Positions 1-10,765 are shown, counted from the stretch's first letter. The stretch is 18,903 nt of DNA from Oscillibacter sp. (GCA_003539495.1 DPPB01000009.1:18511-37413), one strand, 5' to 3'. A program made the numbers and translations. Notes: generated from the letters alone by a model not told the origin.

Positions 1-485
1 AGCATACGCTTCACGGTCAGGGTATTGCCGTCCTTGGTGATCTCGCCGGCATAGGTGATCTGGGGCAGATGCAGCTTCTCAGCGATCTGGGGGCCCACCT
101 GGGCGGTATCGCCGTCGATGGCCTGACGGCCGGCCAGGATGATGTCATCCTCGTCCACGCCGTAGGTGTCGATGCCGGCGGCGATGATCTGGGAGGTAGC
201 GTAAGTATCGGAGCCGCCGAACTCACGGGCGGTGATGAGGACGCCCTCGTCCACGCCCATGGCCATCAGCTCACGGAGCATGCCTTCTGCGGGAGGGGGA
301 CCCATGGTGAAGGCCACCACCTTGCAGCCCAGCTCGTCCTTCAGAGCCAGAGCAGCCTCAACGGCGTTCAGGTCATCGGGGTTGATGATGGTCTGCATGG
401 ACGCACGGTCCAGGGTGCCATCGGGGTTCACTGCCACCTTACCGGAGGTATCGGGAACCTGCTTTACTGTTACAAGAATTTTCAT
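1..485 (-). CDS. etfB: Electron transfer flavoprotein beta subunit, partial (C-terminus off the window)
   Basis: This is the N-terminal ~161 residues of EtfB; the reading frame runs off the left edge still open. EtfB pairs with EtfA, holds FAD/AMP and passes electrons to or from acyl-CoA dehydrogenases. The start MKILVTVKQVPDT is typical of the family, followed by the INPDDLNAVEAAL helix and a TMGPP loop near residues 60-65. The ATG is preceded by an AGGAGG at 497-502. It lies 18 nt downstream of an acyl-CoA dehydrogenase in the same operon, so the two probably form a Bcd-EtfAB type complex. Such complexes in anaerobes couple crotonyl-CoA reduction by NADH to ferredoxin reduction. Whether this one bifurcates cannot be judged without the rest of EtfB and EtfA, which presumably follows to the left. 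Confidence 0.93.
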   Translation of the reverse strand, partial: MKILVTVKQVPDTSGKVAVNPDGTLDRASMQTIINPDDLNAVEAALALKDELGCKVVAFTMGPPPAEGMLRELMAMGVDEGVLITAREFGGSDTYATSQIIAAGIDTYGVDEDDIILAGRQAIDGDTAQVGPQIAEKLHLPQITYAGEITKDGNTLTVKRM

Positions 486-503
486 TTTACCTTTTACCTC
501 CTA

Positions 504-1643
504 TTACAGACCCATATTGGCGGAGATGACGATGCGCTGAACCTCGCTGGTACCCTCGTAAATTTCCGTAATCTTTGCATCCCGCATCATGCGCTCCACC
601 GGGTAATCCTTGGTGTAGCCATAGCCGCCGAACATCTGCACCACCTTGGTGGTGGTCTTCATGGCATGCTCGGAGGTGAAGAGCTTAGCCATAGCGGCCT
701 GCTTGGTATAGCGCTTCCCCTCGCCCTTGGCGATAGCGGCCTGATAGGTCAGCAGGCGACCCGCCTCGCAGCCCAGCTCCAGGTCGGCCAGGGTGAACTG
801 AGTGTTTTGGAACTTAGAAATAGGCTTGCCGAACTGGACGCGGCCCTTGGTGTAGTTGATTGCCTCCTGCAGAGCGCCCTCGGCAATGCCCAGACCCTGG
901 GCCGCGATGCCGATGCGGCCGCCGTCCAGCGTGGCCATGGCGATGGAAAAGCCCTTGCCCTCTACGCCCAGGAGATTCTCCTTGGGGATGATGCAATCCT
1001 GGAACACGATCTCCGCAGTAGGTGAACCGTGAAGGCCCAGCTTTTCCTCATGCTTGCCCACGGAGAAGCCCGGGAAGCCGCTCTCCACGATGAAGGCGGA
1101 GATGCCCTTGGTGCCCTTGCTCTTGTCGGTCATGGCAAACACCACAAACACATCGGCCACATAGCCGTTGGTGATGAAAATTTTGCTGCCGTTCATCACA
1201 TAATGGTCACCCTCCAGCTTGGCCTCGGTCTGACCCTTAGAAGCGTCAGAGCCGGCATTTGGCTCTGTCAGGGCGAAGGCGCCCACATGGTGACCGGTAG
1301 TGAGCATGGGCAGATACTTGGCCTTTTGCTCGGCGGTGCCGTAGTTCATAATGGGATCGCAGCAAAGGCCGTTGTGGGTAGCCACGATGTCACCGGTGGA
1401 GGCGCACTGCTTACTGAGCTCCTCAATGCAGATGGCGCTGGCCAAGGGATCGGCCCCGGCGCCGCCGTACTCCTTGGGCACGCACATACCCATAACGCCC
1501 AGGTTAAACAGCTTCTCTATGTTCTCCCGGGGGTATTTACAGGTGCGGTCGGTCTCCGCCGCAATGGGCTTGACTTCCTTTTCGGTAAACTCCGCCATCA
1601 TCTTGCGGATCATCAGATGTTCACGGCTCAAATTGAAATCCAT
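504..1643 (-). CDS. Short-chain acyl-CoA dehydrogenase (butyryl-CoA dehydrogenase type)
   Basis: A 379-residue FAD-dependent acyl-CoA dehydrogenase of normal family length. Visible landmarks are the flavin-binding signature GAFALTEPNAGSD (121-133), the second signature starting QMFGGYGY (336-343), and the C-terminal IYEGTSEVQR (361-370), in which E363 sits where butyryl-CoA dehydrogenases have their catalytic base. The ATG has an AGGAGAA upstream. With etfB 18 nt downstream and AbfD and crotonase upstream, the likely role is reducing crotonyl-CoA to butyryl-CoA, drawing electrons through EtfAB. Chain-length preference cannot be read from sequence alone, so a related short acyl substrate remains possible. 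It acts in the cytoplasm. The family is certain; the bcd assignment rests on context. Confidence 0.92.
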   Translation of the reverse strand: MDFNLSREHLMIRKMMAEFTEKEVKPIAAETDRTCKYPRENIEKLFNLGVMGMCVPKEYGGAGADPLASAICIEELSKQCASTGDIVATHNGLCCDPIMNYGTAEQKAKYLPMLTTGHHVGAFALTEPNAGSDASKGQTEAKLEGDHYVMNGSKIFITNGYVADVFVVFAMTDKSKGTKGISAFIVESGFPGFSVGKHEEKLGLHGSPTAEIVFQDCIIPKENLLGVEGKGFSIAMATLDGGRIGIAAQGLGIAEGALQEAINYTKGRVQFGKPISKFQNTQFTLADLELGCEAGRLLTYQAAIAKGEGKRYTKQAAMAKLFTSEHAMKTTTKVVQMFGGYGYTKDYPVERMMRDAKITEIYEGTSEVQRIVISANMGL

Positions 1644-1683
1644 AGTTATTTCTCCTATTTAACATATACAAGGTTGGCCCGGC

Positions 1684-2121
1684 TCACAGGGGCATCCAGC
1701 TGCCGCTGGCGGTGGCTAAAAGCTTGCCGGTGGCGGCGTCCGTCAGCTCCGCCCGCTGGCGGATGAGGCTGCGGCCTGCCTTAACGATATACACCTTCAG
1801 ATAAAGCTCCATGCCGTACTCCACGCCCCGGAGGAAGGACACCGACATATCCACGGTGGTAGCCTCGTTTTCCCCGGCGGTAAAGTTGGCTACTACACCG
1901 AAGGCCGCGTCAAACATCCCGGCGATGGCACCGCCATGGATGCCGCCCTTTTCGTTGATCTGCCAATCTTGGGTGGGGAAGGCATAGGTGACGGTTTGGC
2001 CTTCGTAGTCGCAATCCACCAGGCGGGCCCGCATCCGCTCGTCAAAGCCGCCGTCACCCAGGTTCAGATAGTGGGCTGATTTTTCCTGCACCAGCCGGAG
2101 CCATGCTTGCTTCTTTTCCAT
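1684..2121 (-). CDS. Hotdog-fold acyl-CoA thioesterase, PaaI/YbgC-like
   Basis: A 145-residue single hotdog domain. The motif GGIHGGAIAGMFDAA has H62-G63-G64 and then D71. The nine-residue His-to-Asp spacing matches the PaaI group, in which this Asp is catalytic. The family hydrolyses acyl-CoA thioesters as small cytoplasmic oligomers. The gene is tightly packed: its AAGGAG site (2129-2134) lies in the last codons of the upstream AbfD gene and only 4 nt separate the two, so they are probably translationally coupled. In this operon it could release CoA from butyryl-CoA or a stalled intermediate; the acyl group is not evident from the sequence. A 40-nt gap follows before the acyl-CoA dehydrogenase. 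Confidence 0.85.
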   Translation of the reverse strand: MEKKQAWLRLVQEKSAHYLNLGDGGFDERMRARLVDCDYEGQTVTYAFPTQDWQINEKGGIHGGAIAGMFDAAFGVVANFTAGENEATTVDMSVSFLRGVEYGMELYLKVYIVKAGRSLIRQRAELTDAATGKLLATASGSWMPL

Positions 2122-2125
2122 TCTT

Positions 2126-3595
2126 TTACTCCTTAATCCCGGCGATGTTTTTGGCCAGCTTCTTCTTGCCCTGGATGTTCCCCTGCCGGGCGATCATCAC
2201 CCGCTGGGCCTGGGGCGAGCCGGCCCCGTGGAGGGACTCCGTGCGGTAGCCCACGGCAGCCGCGCCCAGACACATATTCTCCAGGAAACGCATGATCCGC
2301 TGGCGATCCTCGGTGCTGACGCCCTCGTGGGCGGCGAAATACTTGTTGCAGATCTCACCGATGGTCTCGCCCTCGCGGCCCACCACGGTGTCGGACAGGA
2401 AATCCTTCTCGCTGGGCATGGTGACCATCAGGCCGCCGGCGATGTCCTCCGCCAGCCGGACGATCTCATAGGGGAAGCGGGTGACGTTCTGCTTGCAGAC
2501 GTTCGCCAGCAGCAGGTCGATCTGATAGTTCCCCGCCTTAGTGGGACAGCCTTCGCAGGAGCAGGCGATGCCGCAGGAGTACAGCGTCTCGTTGAGATGG
2601 GTCATCTCAATGAGCTTGTCCTTGATGTGGCTGGCCTTCTCCACGCCGTTGTACTCGGCGGCCAGTGCCGCCGCGCCGATGACCACGTCGCCTACACCCA
2701 CCTTGCAGCCGCCGTAGCTCTGGCGGTGGTAGCCGGCGAAACGCTCCACCATCATGCCGGCGAACTCGTACTCGCCGTTGAGGAAGATGTACTCATTGGG
2801 GATAAACACGTGGTCGAGAACCACCAGTGCCTCCTGCCCGCCGAATTTGGCGTTACCCACATCGATGCAGCCGTCCTCCATCTTGCGGGTGTCGCAGGAT
2901 TGGCGGCCATAGATCATGTACAGCCCCTCGGCGTCGGTGGGACAGGCGAAGGACACGGCGTAGTCCCTGTCCGCCTCGCCCATGGCGATGGTGGGCATGA
3001 AGATATGCCAGTGGGAGTTAACGGAGCCGGTCTGGTGGCATTTCGCCCCGCAGACCACAATGCCGTCGTCGCGGCGTTCCACCACGTGGACGTACATATC
3101 CGGGTCGGTCTGCTCGTGGGGCGCCTTGGAGCGGTCGCCCTTGGGATCGGTCATGGCGCCGTCCACCGTCAGATCGTTGTCCTGCACGTAGACAAGGAAT
3201 TTCTTGAAATTCTCGTGATAGCTCGTGCCGCACTTCTCGTCGATCTCGTAGGTGGTGGAGTACACGGCGTTGAAGGCGTCCATGCCCACGCAGCGTTGGA
3301 AGCAGGAGGCAGTCTTTTGCCCCAGCAGCCGCTGCATCTTTACCTTCTTCACCAGATCGTCTGCGGATTGGTGCAGGTGGGTAAAGCGGTTGATCTTGTG
3401 GCCGGTCAGGCTGGAGGTGGCGGTCATGAGCTCCTCATACTGGGGATCCTGGGCCAGCGCGTAGGTCATCGCCACGCAGTTGATGGAGGGGCGGATCATG
3501 GGGTGATCCACCCAGTTGTCAATCTTCTCGCCGAACATGTACACCCGGGTGTTCAGCTTACGCAGGGAGTCGATGTATTCTTTCGCGGTCATCAT
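2126..3595 (-). CDS. abfD: 4-hydroxybutyryl-CoA dehydratase / vinylacetyl-CoA delta-isomerase
   Basis: A 489-residue [4Fe-4S]/FAD enzyme that converts 4-hydroxybutyryl-CoA to crotonyl-CoA by ketyl-radical chemistry. The residues known from the Clostridium aminobutyricum enzyme are all here: cluster ligands C98 and C102 (CFQRC), H290 and C297 (GYHRQSYGGCK), plus T189, E255, Y294, K298 and E453 in matching context. This separates it from flavin monooxygenases of the same fold (HpaB). The frame stays open 34 codons upstream, but that extension overlaps the crotonase gene and has no family likeness. The AAGGAG at 3605-3610 is 9 nt from the chosen ATG; a second ATG follows immediately. It lies 16 nt after the crotonase and 4 nt before the thioesterase. 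The enzyme is oxygen-sensitive and is a marker of the 4-aminobutyrate/succinate route to butyrate. Confidence 0.95.
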   Translation of the reverse strand: MMTAKEYIDSLRKLNTRVYMFGEKIDNWVDHPMIRPSINCVAMTYALAQDPQYEELMTATSSLTGHKINRFTHLHQSADDLVKKVKMQRLLGQKTASCFQRCVGMDAFNAVYSTTYEIDEKCGTSYHENFKKFLVYVQDNDLTVDGAMTDPKGDRSKAPHEQTDPDMYVHVVERRDDGIVVCGAKCHQTGSVNSHWHIFMPTIAMGEADRDYAVSFACPTDAEGLYMIYGRQSCDTRKMEDGCIDVGNAKFGGQEALVVLDHVFIPNEYIFLNGEYEFAGMMVERFAGYHRQSYGGCKVGVGDVVIGAAALAAEYNGVEKASHIKDKLIEMTHLNETLYSCGIACSCEGCPTKAGNYQIDLLLANVCKQNVTRFPYEIVRLAEDIAGGLMVTMPSEKDFLSDTVVGREGETIGEICNKYFAAHEGVSTEDRQRIMRFLENMCLGAAAVGYRTESLHGAGSPQAQRVMIARQGNIQGKKKLAKNIAGIKE

Positions 3596-3604
3596 GGCGT
3601 TATT

Positions 3605-3610
3605 CTCCTT
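3605..3610 (-). promoter_or_regulatory. Ribosome binding site fixing the abfD start
   Basis: Read on the minus strand this is AAGGAG, 9 nt before the ATG at 3595. It lies between the crotonase stop and abfD. It supports the 489-residue protein over a longer open frame that would begin inside the crotonase gene. Confidence 0.75.
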
Positions 3611-3611
3611 A

Positions 3612-4388
3612 TCAGGTATTTGTGAACTGTGCAGGGCGCTTTTCCAGAAACGCGCCCATGCCCTCCTTTTGGTCATGGGTGGCAAAGCACATGGCAAACA
3701 GCTCGTTCTCTACGGCAATGGCGTCATCCATATCCATCTGCATGCCCCGGTCGATGCAGGCCTTGGCGTACTTCACGGCAATGGGCGCATTTTTCACGAA
3801 AGACCTTGCCATTTCCAGTGCGCCGGGCAGCAGCTCTTCCGGAGCATAAACGGTGTTGACAAGACCGATCTCCCTGGCCTCGTCAGCTCTTATCATTCTG
3901 CCGGAGAAGATCAGCTCCTTGGCCTTGGCAATGCCCACCCGGCGGGGCAGACGCTGGGTGCCGGAAAAGCCGGGGGTAATGCCCAGGCCCACCTCCGGCT
4001 GACCAAACTTGGCCTTTTCGGAGGCTAAAATAATATCGCAGCTCATTGCCAGCTCGCAGCCGCCGCCCAGGGCGAAGCCATTTACCGCGGCAATGGTGGG
4101 AAATTCCAGCCTTTCAATGCGGCGCAGCAGTGCGCTGCCTCGCCGGCCCCAGCGGCGGCCGCTGCTCAGGTCCAGAGGGTACTGCTCGCCGATGTCGGCG
4201 CCGGCGACAAAGGAGCGGCCCTGGCCGGTGAGAATCATGGCTCGGATCTCACGGTCTGCCTCCAGGTCCGCCACCACCTGCTCCAGCTCTGTGATAACGG
4301 CGCTGTTCAGGGCGTTCAGGGCCTCGGGCCGGTCAATGGTCACGAGGGCGATTTGATCTTGCTTTTCATAACGGATAGTCTGATACAT
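3612..4388 (-). CDS. Enoyl-CoA hydratase/isomerase (crotonase)
   Basis: A 258-residue crotonase of standard length. The oxyanion-hole segment FVAGADIGE is at 60-68. The two glutamates used for hydration are present: E112 in GGGCELAMSCDI and E132 in GQPEVGLGITPG. Both acids together point to a true hydratase rather than only an isomerase. The expected reaction is crotonyl-CoA to 3-hydroxybutyryl-CoA, which in this operon would send part of AbfD's product towards acetoacetyl-CoA and acetyl-CoA. A 3-hydroxyacyl-CoA dehydrogenase and a thiolase are absent from the window and would have to be encoded elsewhere. The ATG has AAGGAG at 4398-4403. It is the first gene after the terminator hairpin behind the oxidoreductase, and no convincing separate promoter was found in the gap. 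Confidence 0.92.
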   Translation of the reverse strand: MYQTIRYEKQDQIALVTIDRPEALNALNSAVITELEQVVADLEADREIRAMILTGQGRSFVAGADIGEQYPLDLSSGRRWGRRGSALLRRIERLEFPTIAAVNGFALGGGCELAMSCDIILASEKAKFGQPEVGLGITPGFSGTQRLPRRVGIAKAKELIFSGRMIRADEAREIGLVNTVYAPEELLPGALEMARSFVKNAPIAVKYAKACIDRGMQMDMDDAIAVENELFAMCFATHDQKEGMGAFLEKRPAQFTNT

Positions 4389-4426
4389 GAGAGTCGTCTC
4401 CTTGCGGCAATTATCAAGTGGTTTGC

Positions 4427-4463
4427 AAAAAAGGGGGAATCGCTTGGTTGGAGCGATTCCCCC
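4427..4463 (-). terminator. Intrinsic terminator after the oxidoreductase gene
   Basis: A perfect 12-bp stem (4433-4444 with 4452-4463) with a 7-nt loop. On the minus strand it is followed by six T residues (4432-4427), the classic layout for termination of transcripts leaving the oxidoreductase gene. The crotonase operon begins 39 nt further on, so this would either separate two operons or lower downstream expression by partial read-through. Confidence 0.85.
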
Positions 4464-4494
4464 GCTGTGATCGCTCAGTATACGGAAGCAGGCT

Positions 4495-8025
<3,531 letters not shown>

Positions 8026-8041
8026 GACGTTTTCCTTTCTG

Positions 8042-9196
8042 TTACAGGCTCTCGACGAATTCCTTCATGCGCCGCAGGCCCTCGCGGATATTGTCCTCGC
8101 TGGTGGCATAGGCCAGGCGGACGAAGCCCTCGCCGCCCTCGCCAAAGCCGGTGCCGGGCACCACCACCACATGCTTATCCTTCAGCAGCCGCATGGCAAA
8201 CTCCCGGGAGGGGATGCCCAGCTTGGAGATGTTGGGGAAGGCGTAAAATGCGCCCTTGGGCATCAGGCAGCTGACGCCCTTCATATCGTTGAGGCCGCCC
8301 ACAATGATCTCACGGCGGCGGCGATACTGACGCTTCATCTCCTCCACGCACTCCTGGCTGCCGTTCAGCGCGGCCACGCCGCCCCACTGCATGCCCTCGT
8401 TCACGGAGGACAGCACGTTTTCCAGCAGCTTGGTCATCACCACGATGACCTCCTCCGGCGCCACCGCCCAGGCCAGGCGCATGCCGGTCATGGCGTAGGT
8501 CTTGGAGAAGCCGTCCACCACCACGGTGCGCTCCTTCATGCCTGGGAAGCCGGCGATGCTGGTGTAGGGCTCATCGTCCCACAGCAGCTCACGGTAGATC
8601 TCATCGGTGAGGATGTACAGGTCGTTTACCTTGGCAAAGTCTGCGATCTGGCGCAGGTTGTCGGCGCTGGCCACGCCGCCGGTGGGGTTGGACGGGGAGT
8701 TCAGCAGGATCATCTTGGTCTTGGGCGTAAGGGCCGCCTGCAGGTCAGCCACATCGTACATGAAGCCATTTTCCTCCTTCAGGTGGATAGGCACAGGCAC
8801 CGCGCCCACCTGCATCATCAGGCCCACATAGTTGGCCCAGCCCGGATCCGGCACCAGAACCTCGTCGCCGATATCCAGCATGGCGGTGCAGGCCAGGTTC
8901 AGCATGCTGATGGCGCCGGCGCCGATGAGGACCTCGCCGGGCTTATAGTCCAGGCCACGTCTCTTGTAAAGATCAGACACCGCCTGCCGCAGAGCCGGGA
9001 TGCCCGCGTTGGGGGTATAGTGCGTCTCGCCCCGCTGCAGGGAGGCCACCGTTGCGTCGATGACGTGCTGAGGGGCGGTGAAATCCGGCTCGCCCAGGGC
9101 GAAGCTGATGACATTATCCAGCCCCGTCTGCAGAGCGAACATCTCGCGGATGACGGAGTGGGGCGTTTTCTGACTCTTATTGGAAATGAATGACAT
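8042..9196 (-). CDS. Pyridoxal-phosphate aminotransferase, class I/II (AspC-like fold)
   Basis: A 384-residue fold-type I aminotransferase. Its cofactor residues are K232 (the Schiff-base lysine in FSKTYAMTGMR), N170 (SPSNPTG), D198 and Y201 (TDEIY) and R240; R360 (GFVRLAYA) fits the substrate-carboxylate arginine. The chosen ATG is preceded by AAAGGAT (9207-9213, 10 nt away). The frame is open 22 codons further upstream, but those residues are not family-like. The gene sits between an amino-acid-type symporter and pyruvate:ferredoxin oxidoreductase, which suggests it deaminates the imported amino acid to a 2-oxo acid; alanine to pyruvate would link directly to the next enzyme. The subgroup covers alanine, aspartate and aromatic substrates, so the substrate is an inference. 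Confidence 0.9.
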   Translation of the reverse strand: MSFISNKSQKTPHSVIREMFALQTGLDNVISFALGEPDFTAPQHVIDATVASLQRGETHYTPNAGIPALRQAVSDLYKRRGLDYKPGEVLIGAGAISMLNLACTAMLDIGDEVLVPDPGWANYVGLMMQVGAVPVPIHLKEENGFMYDVADLQAALTPKTKMILLNSPSNPTGGVASADNLRQIADFAKVNDLYILTDEIYRELLWDDEPYTSIAGFPGMKERTVVVDGFSKTYAMTGMRLAWAVAPEEVIVVMTKLLENVLSSVNEGMQWGGVAALNGSQECVEEMKRQYRRRREIIVGGLNDMKGVSCLMPKGAFYAFPNISKLGIPSREFAMRLLKDKHVVVVPGTGFGEGGEGFVRLAYATSEDNIREGLRRMKEFVESL

Positions 9197-9252
9197 AGCG
9201 ATCTCTATCCTTTCTATTTCGGTTTTACCGGGGGAGTTGTTGAGAGACAGGC

Positions 9253-9341
9253 GCGACACCACACGGAGCCTTGGTCACCCGGTCACGCCGCATGGCAGCA
9301 ATGCCTCATGCAGATTCCGGTGCGGCAGCGTGTGGTGTCGC
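9253..9341 (-). repeat. 89-nt self-complementary element between symporter and aminotransferase
   Basis: Perfect 13-nt inverted arms (9253-9265 and 9329-9341) enclose a 63-nt interior that is itself structured. On the minus strand the interior offers GCAT-GA-GGCA-TTGC-TGCC-ATGC, a stem with a 2-nt bulge, and an alternative GCCGCA/TGCGGC pairing. It also holds a GGTCAC-CC-GGTCAC direct repeat (plus-strand reading). No U-run follows, so it is not a standard terminator, and I see no T-box or known riboswitch core. It fills most of the 167-nt gap in a probable operon, where it could be an mRNA processing or stability element, an unrecognised cis-regulatory RNA, or a small palindromic mobile element. 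No clear target duplication flanks it. Confidence 0.7.
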
Positions 9342-9363
9342 TTCTATTGTGAGGGGGTAAGTA

Positions 9364-10602
9364 TCAGGCGTTGAATCTTTCCTTGTCCAGGATGCCCAGG
9401 CGGTTGGCAATGCACACCATGCCGCAGCAGTCGCCGGTGACGTTCAGAGTAGTGGAGGCCACATCCAGCAGGACATAGACGCCGGCCACCATCGCGGTGA
9501 CTTCCTCATTGGGCAGACCCATGGTAGCCAGGCAGATGGAGCACATCACGATGCCGCCGCCGGGAACGCCGGCTGCACCGGCGGAGCAGACCACGCACAT
9601 GACGACCATGAAGATGATCTGCCACACGCTGAAGTGGACGCCGAAGGCGTGTGCCGCGAAGAGGGTGTAGACGGTGTACTCAATGGCAGCGCCGTCCATA
9701 TTGATGGTCGCGGCGGGAGCGGCGCACAGGTTCACCACGTCGTCAGGCACGCCGTTCTTTTCCTTGGAGACCTCCATAGTCACAGGCAGGGTAGCCGCGC
9801 TGGACTGGGTGGAGAAAGCCATGAGGATGACGGAAACAATGTTCTTGAAGAACTTGATGGGGTTGACGCGGCCAAAGAAGCGGAGCAGCAGGGGCAGGAA
9901 CACCAGCATGTGCACCAGGGAGCCGCCCCACATGGTCAGCACCAGGCTGAAGATCTCCTTCAGGTTCTGAACGCCGGTGGTACCCACCAGGTTGGCGATC
10001 AGGCAGAACACGCCGTAGGGAGCCACCGTCATGATGACCTCGACCATTCTCTGCATAATAATGTTGCAGCCTTCCACCACCATGGCCACCAGATCCACAG
10101 CGTTGCTGTTCTTGCGCATCTGGGTGATCATGATACCGAAGAAGATAGCGAAAACGATGATCTGGACCAGGGTGCCGTTGGAGAGAGCGGCAAACACGTT
10201 ATCGGGGACCCACTCCACAACACTCTCGACCATGTTGACCTGCTGGACGCTTTCGTCCACAGTCTCCTGCAGGACCAGTCCCTTGCCGGCGCCGCTGATG
10301 GTGATGGCCAGGCAGCCCAGCACACCGGCGATGGCAGAGCTGAGGAAGGTATACAGCAGGAACTGGCCGCCGATTTTCTTCAGCTTGACAATGTCAGCCA
10401 CGTTGGCGATACCGGCGATGATGCTGAACAGCACCAGGGGATACACGCACATTTTCAGCAGGCGGATAAACAGTGTGCCGATAAAGGCAACATACGAGGC
10501 CTTCTCCTTAAAGATCAGGCCGGCGACCACGCCAAGCACCAGGGCAATGGCCAGCTTTACGGGGATGCTAAGCTTTTTCTTCTTAGCTTTTGCTTCACTC
10601 AT
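9364..10602 (-). CDS. DAACS-family (SLC1-like) sodium/proton:organic anion or amino acid symporter
   Basis: A 412-residue membrane transporter of the GltP/SLC1 fold with several hydrophobic segments. Family hallmarks are the HP1 hairpin AFSTQSSAATLP (262-273), the TM7 motif NMDG (301-304), the HP2 segment GAAGVPGGG (342-350) and TM8 LLDVASTTLNVTGD (378-391). The archaeal homologue GltPh uses an arginine three residues after the TM8 aspartate to hold the acidic side chain; here that position is S383, and the HP1 arginine is Q266, so an acidic amino acid is not the obvious cargo. The ATG was chosen for its strong GAGGAGG (10610-10616), 7 nt away. It is divergent from an IclR regulator and heads the aminotransferase/oxidoreductase operon, which suggests nutrient uptake for that pathway. 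Confidence 0.9.
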   Translation of the reverse strand: MSEAKAKKKKLSIPVKLAIALVLGVVAGLIFKEKASYVAFIGTLFIRLLKMCVYPLVLFSIIAGIANVADIVKLKKIGGQFLLYTFLSSAIAGVLGCLAITISGAGKGLVLQETVDESVQQVNMVESVVEWVPDNVFAALSNGTLVQIIVFAIFFGIMITQMRKNSNAVDLVAMVVEGCNIIMQRMVEVIMTVAPYGVFCLIANLVGTTGVQNLKEIFSLVLTMWGGSLVHMLVFLPLLLRFFGRVNPIKFFKNIVSVILMAFSTQSSAATLPVTMEVSKEKNGVPDDVVNLCAAPAATINMDGAAIEYTVYTLFAAHAFGVHFSVWQIIFMVVMCVVCSAGAAGVPGGGIVMCSICLATMGLPNEEVTAMVAGVYVLLDVASTTLNVTGDCCGMVCIANRLGILDKERFNA

Positions 10603-10645
10603 AACAGGTCCTCCTCTTTGTGTTATTTTTTTCTCACTCATCTTT

Positions 10646-10683
10646 AATTTCACAATGCGAAATTCATTATCGTACTGTGAAAT
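10646..10683. promoter_or_regulatory. Candidate operator palindromes in the symporter leader
   Basis: Two overlapping inverted repeats. AATTTC at 10646-10651 faces GAAATT at 10659-10664 with a 7-nt spacer. ATTTCACA at 10647-10654 faces TGTGAAAT at 10676-10683 with a 21-nt spacer. They lie just downstream of the symporter -10 box, so a bound repressor would block early elongation; the divergent IclR protein is the natural candidate. The longer pair could instead fold as an RNA hairpin. Confidence 0.4.
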
Positions 10684-10692
10684 CTTGTTTAT

Positions 10693-10721
10693 ATTATTAT
10701 CGCATGATAGGAAAATGTCAA
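10693..10721 (-). promoter_or_regulatory. Sigma-70-type promoter for the symporter operon
   Basis: On the minus strand there is a consensus TTGACA (10721-10716), a 17-nt spacer and AATAAT (10698-10693; 5 of 6 matches). It reads towards the symporter and predicts a start near 10686 and a leader of about 85 nt. It is AT-rich relative to the surrounding genes. Confidence 0.65.
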
Positions 10722-10729
10722 TCCCGCAA

Positions 10730-10765
10730 TTTTGCCAAAAAATCTATGGGATTCATGTTGCAAAA
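10730..10765. promoter_or_regulatory. Candidate autoregulatory operator at the iclR promoter
   Basis: TTTTGC at 10730-10735 faces GCAAAA at 10760-10765, whose right arm overlaps the iclR -35 box. GCCAAAAAA also occurs twice nearby (from 10735 and 10768). IclR proteins often repress their own genes from such sites, but short AT-rich palindromes arise easily by chance. Confidence 0.25.

Noticed and set aside
2126..3595. 4-hydroxyphenylacetate 3-monooxygenase (HpaB) as the identity of the AbfD gene
   Set aside because: The fold is shared, but all four iron-sulfur ligands specific to the dehydratase are present in the right spacing.
2228..3625. A 465-codon plus-strand open frame opposite abfD
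   Set aside because: Same shadow effect of codon bias; no recognisable domain and no ribosome site, while AbfD on the other strand is complete.
3596..3697. N-terminal extension of AbfD by 34 residues
   Set aside because: It would overlap the end of the crotonase gene, has no family likeness, and a good ribosome site fits the shorter start.
9197..9363. T-box leader ahead of the aminotransferase
   Set aside because: The region is strongly structured but lacks the conserved T-box sequence and any terminator U-run.
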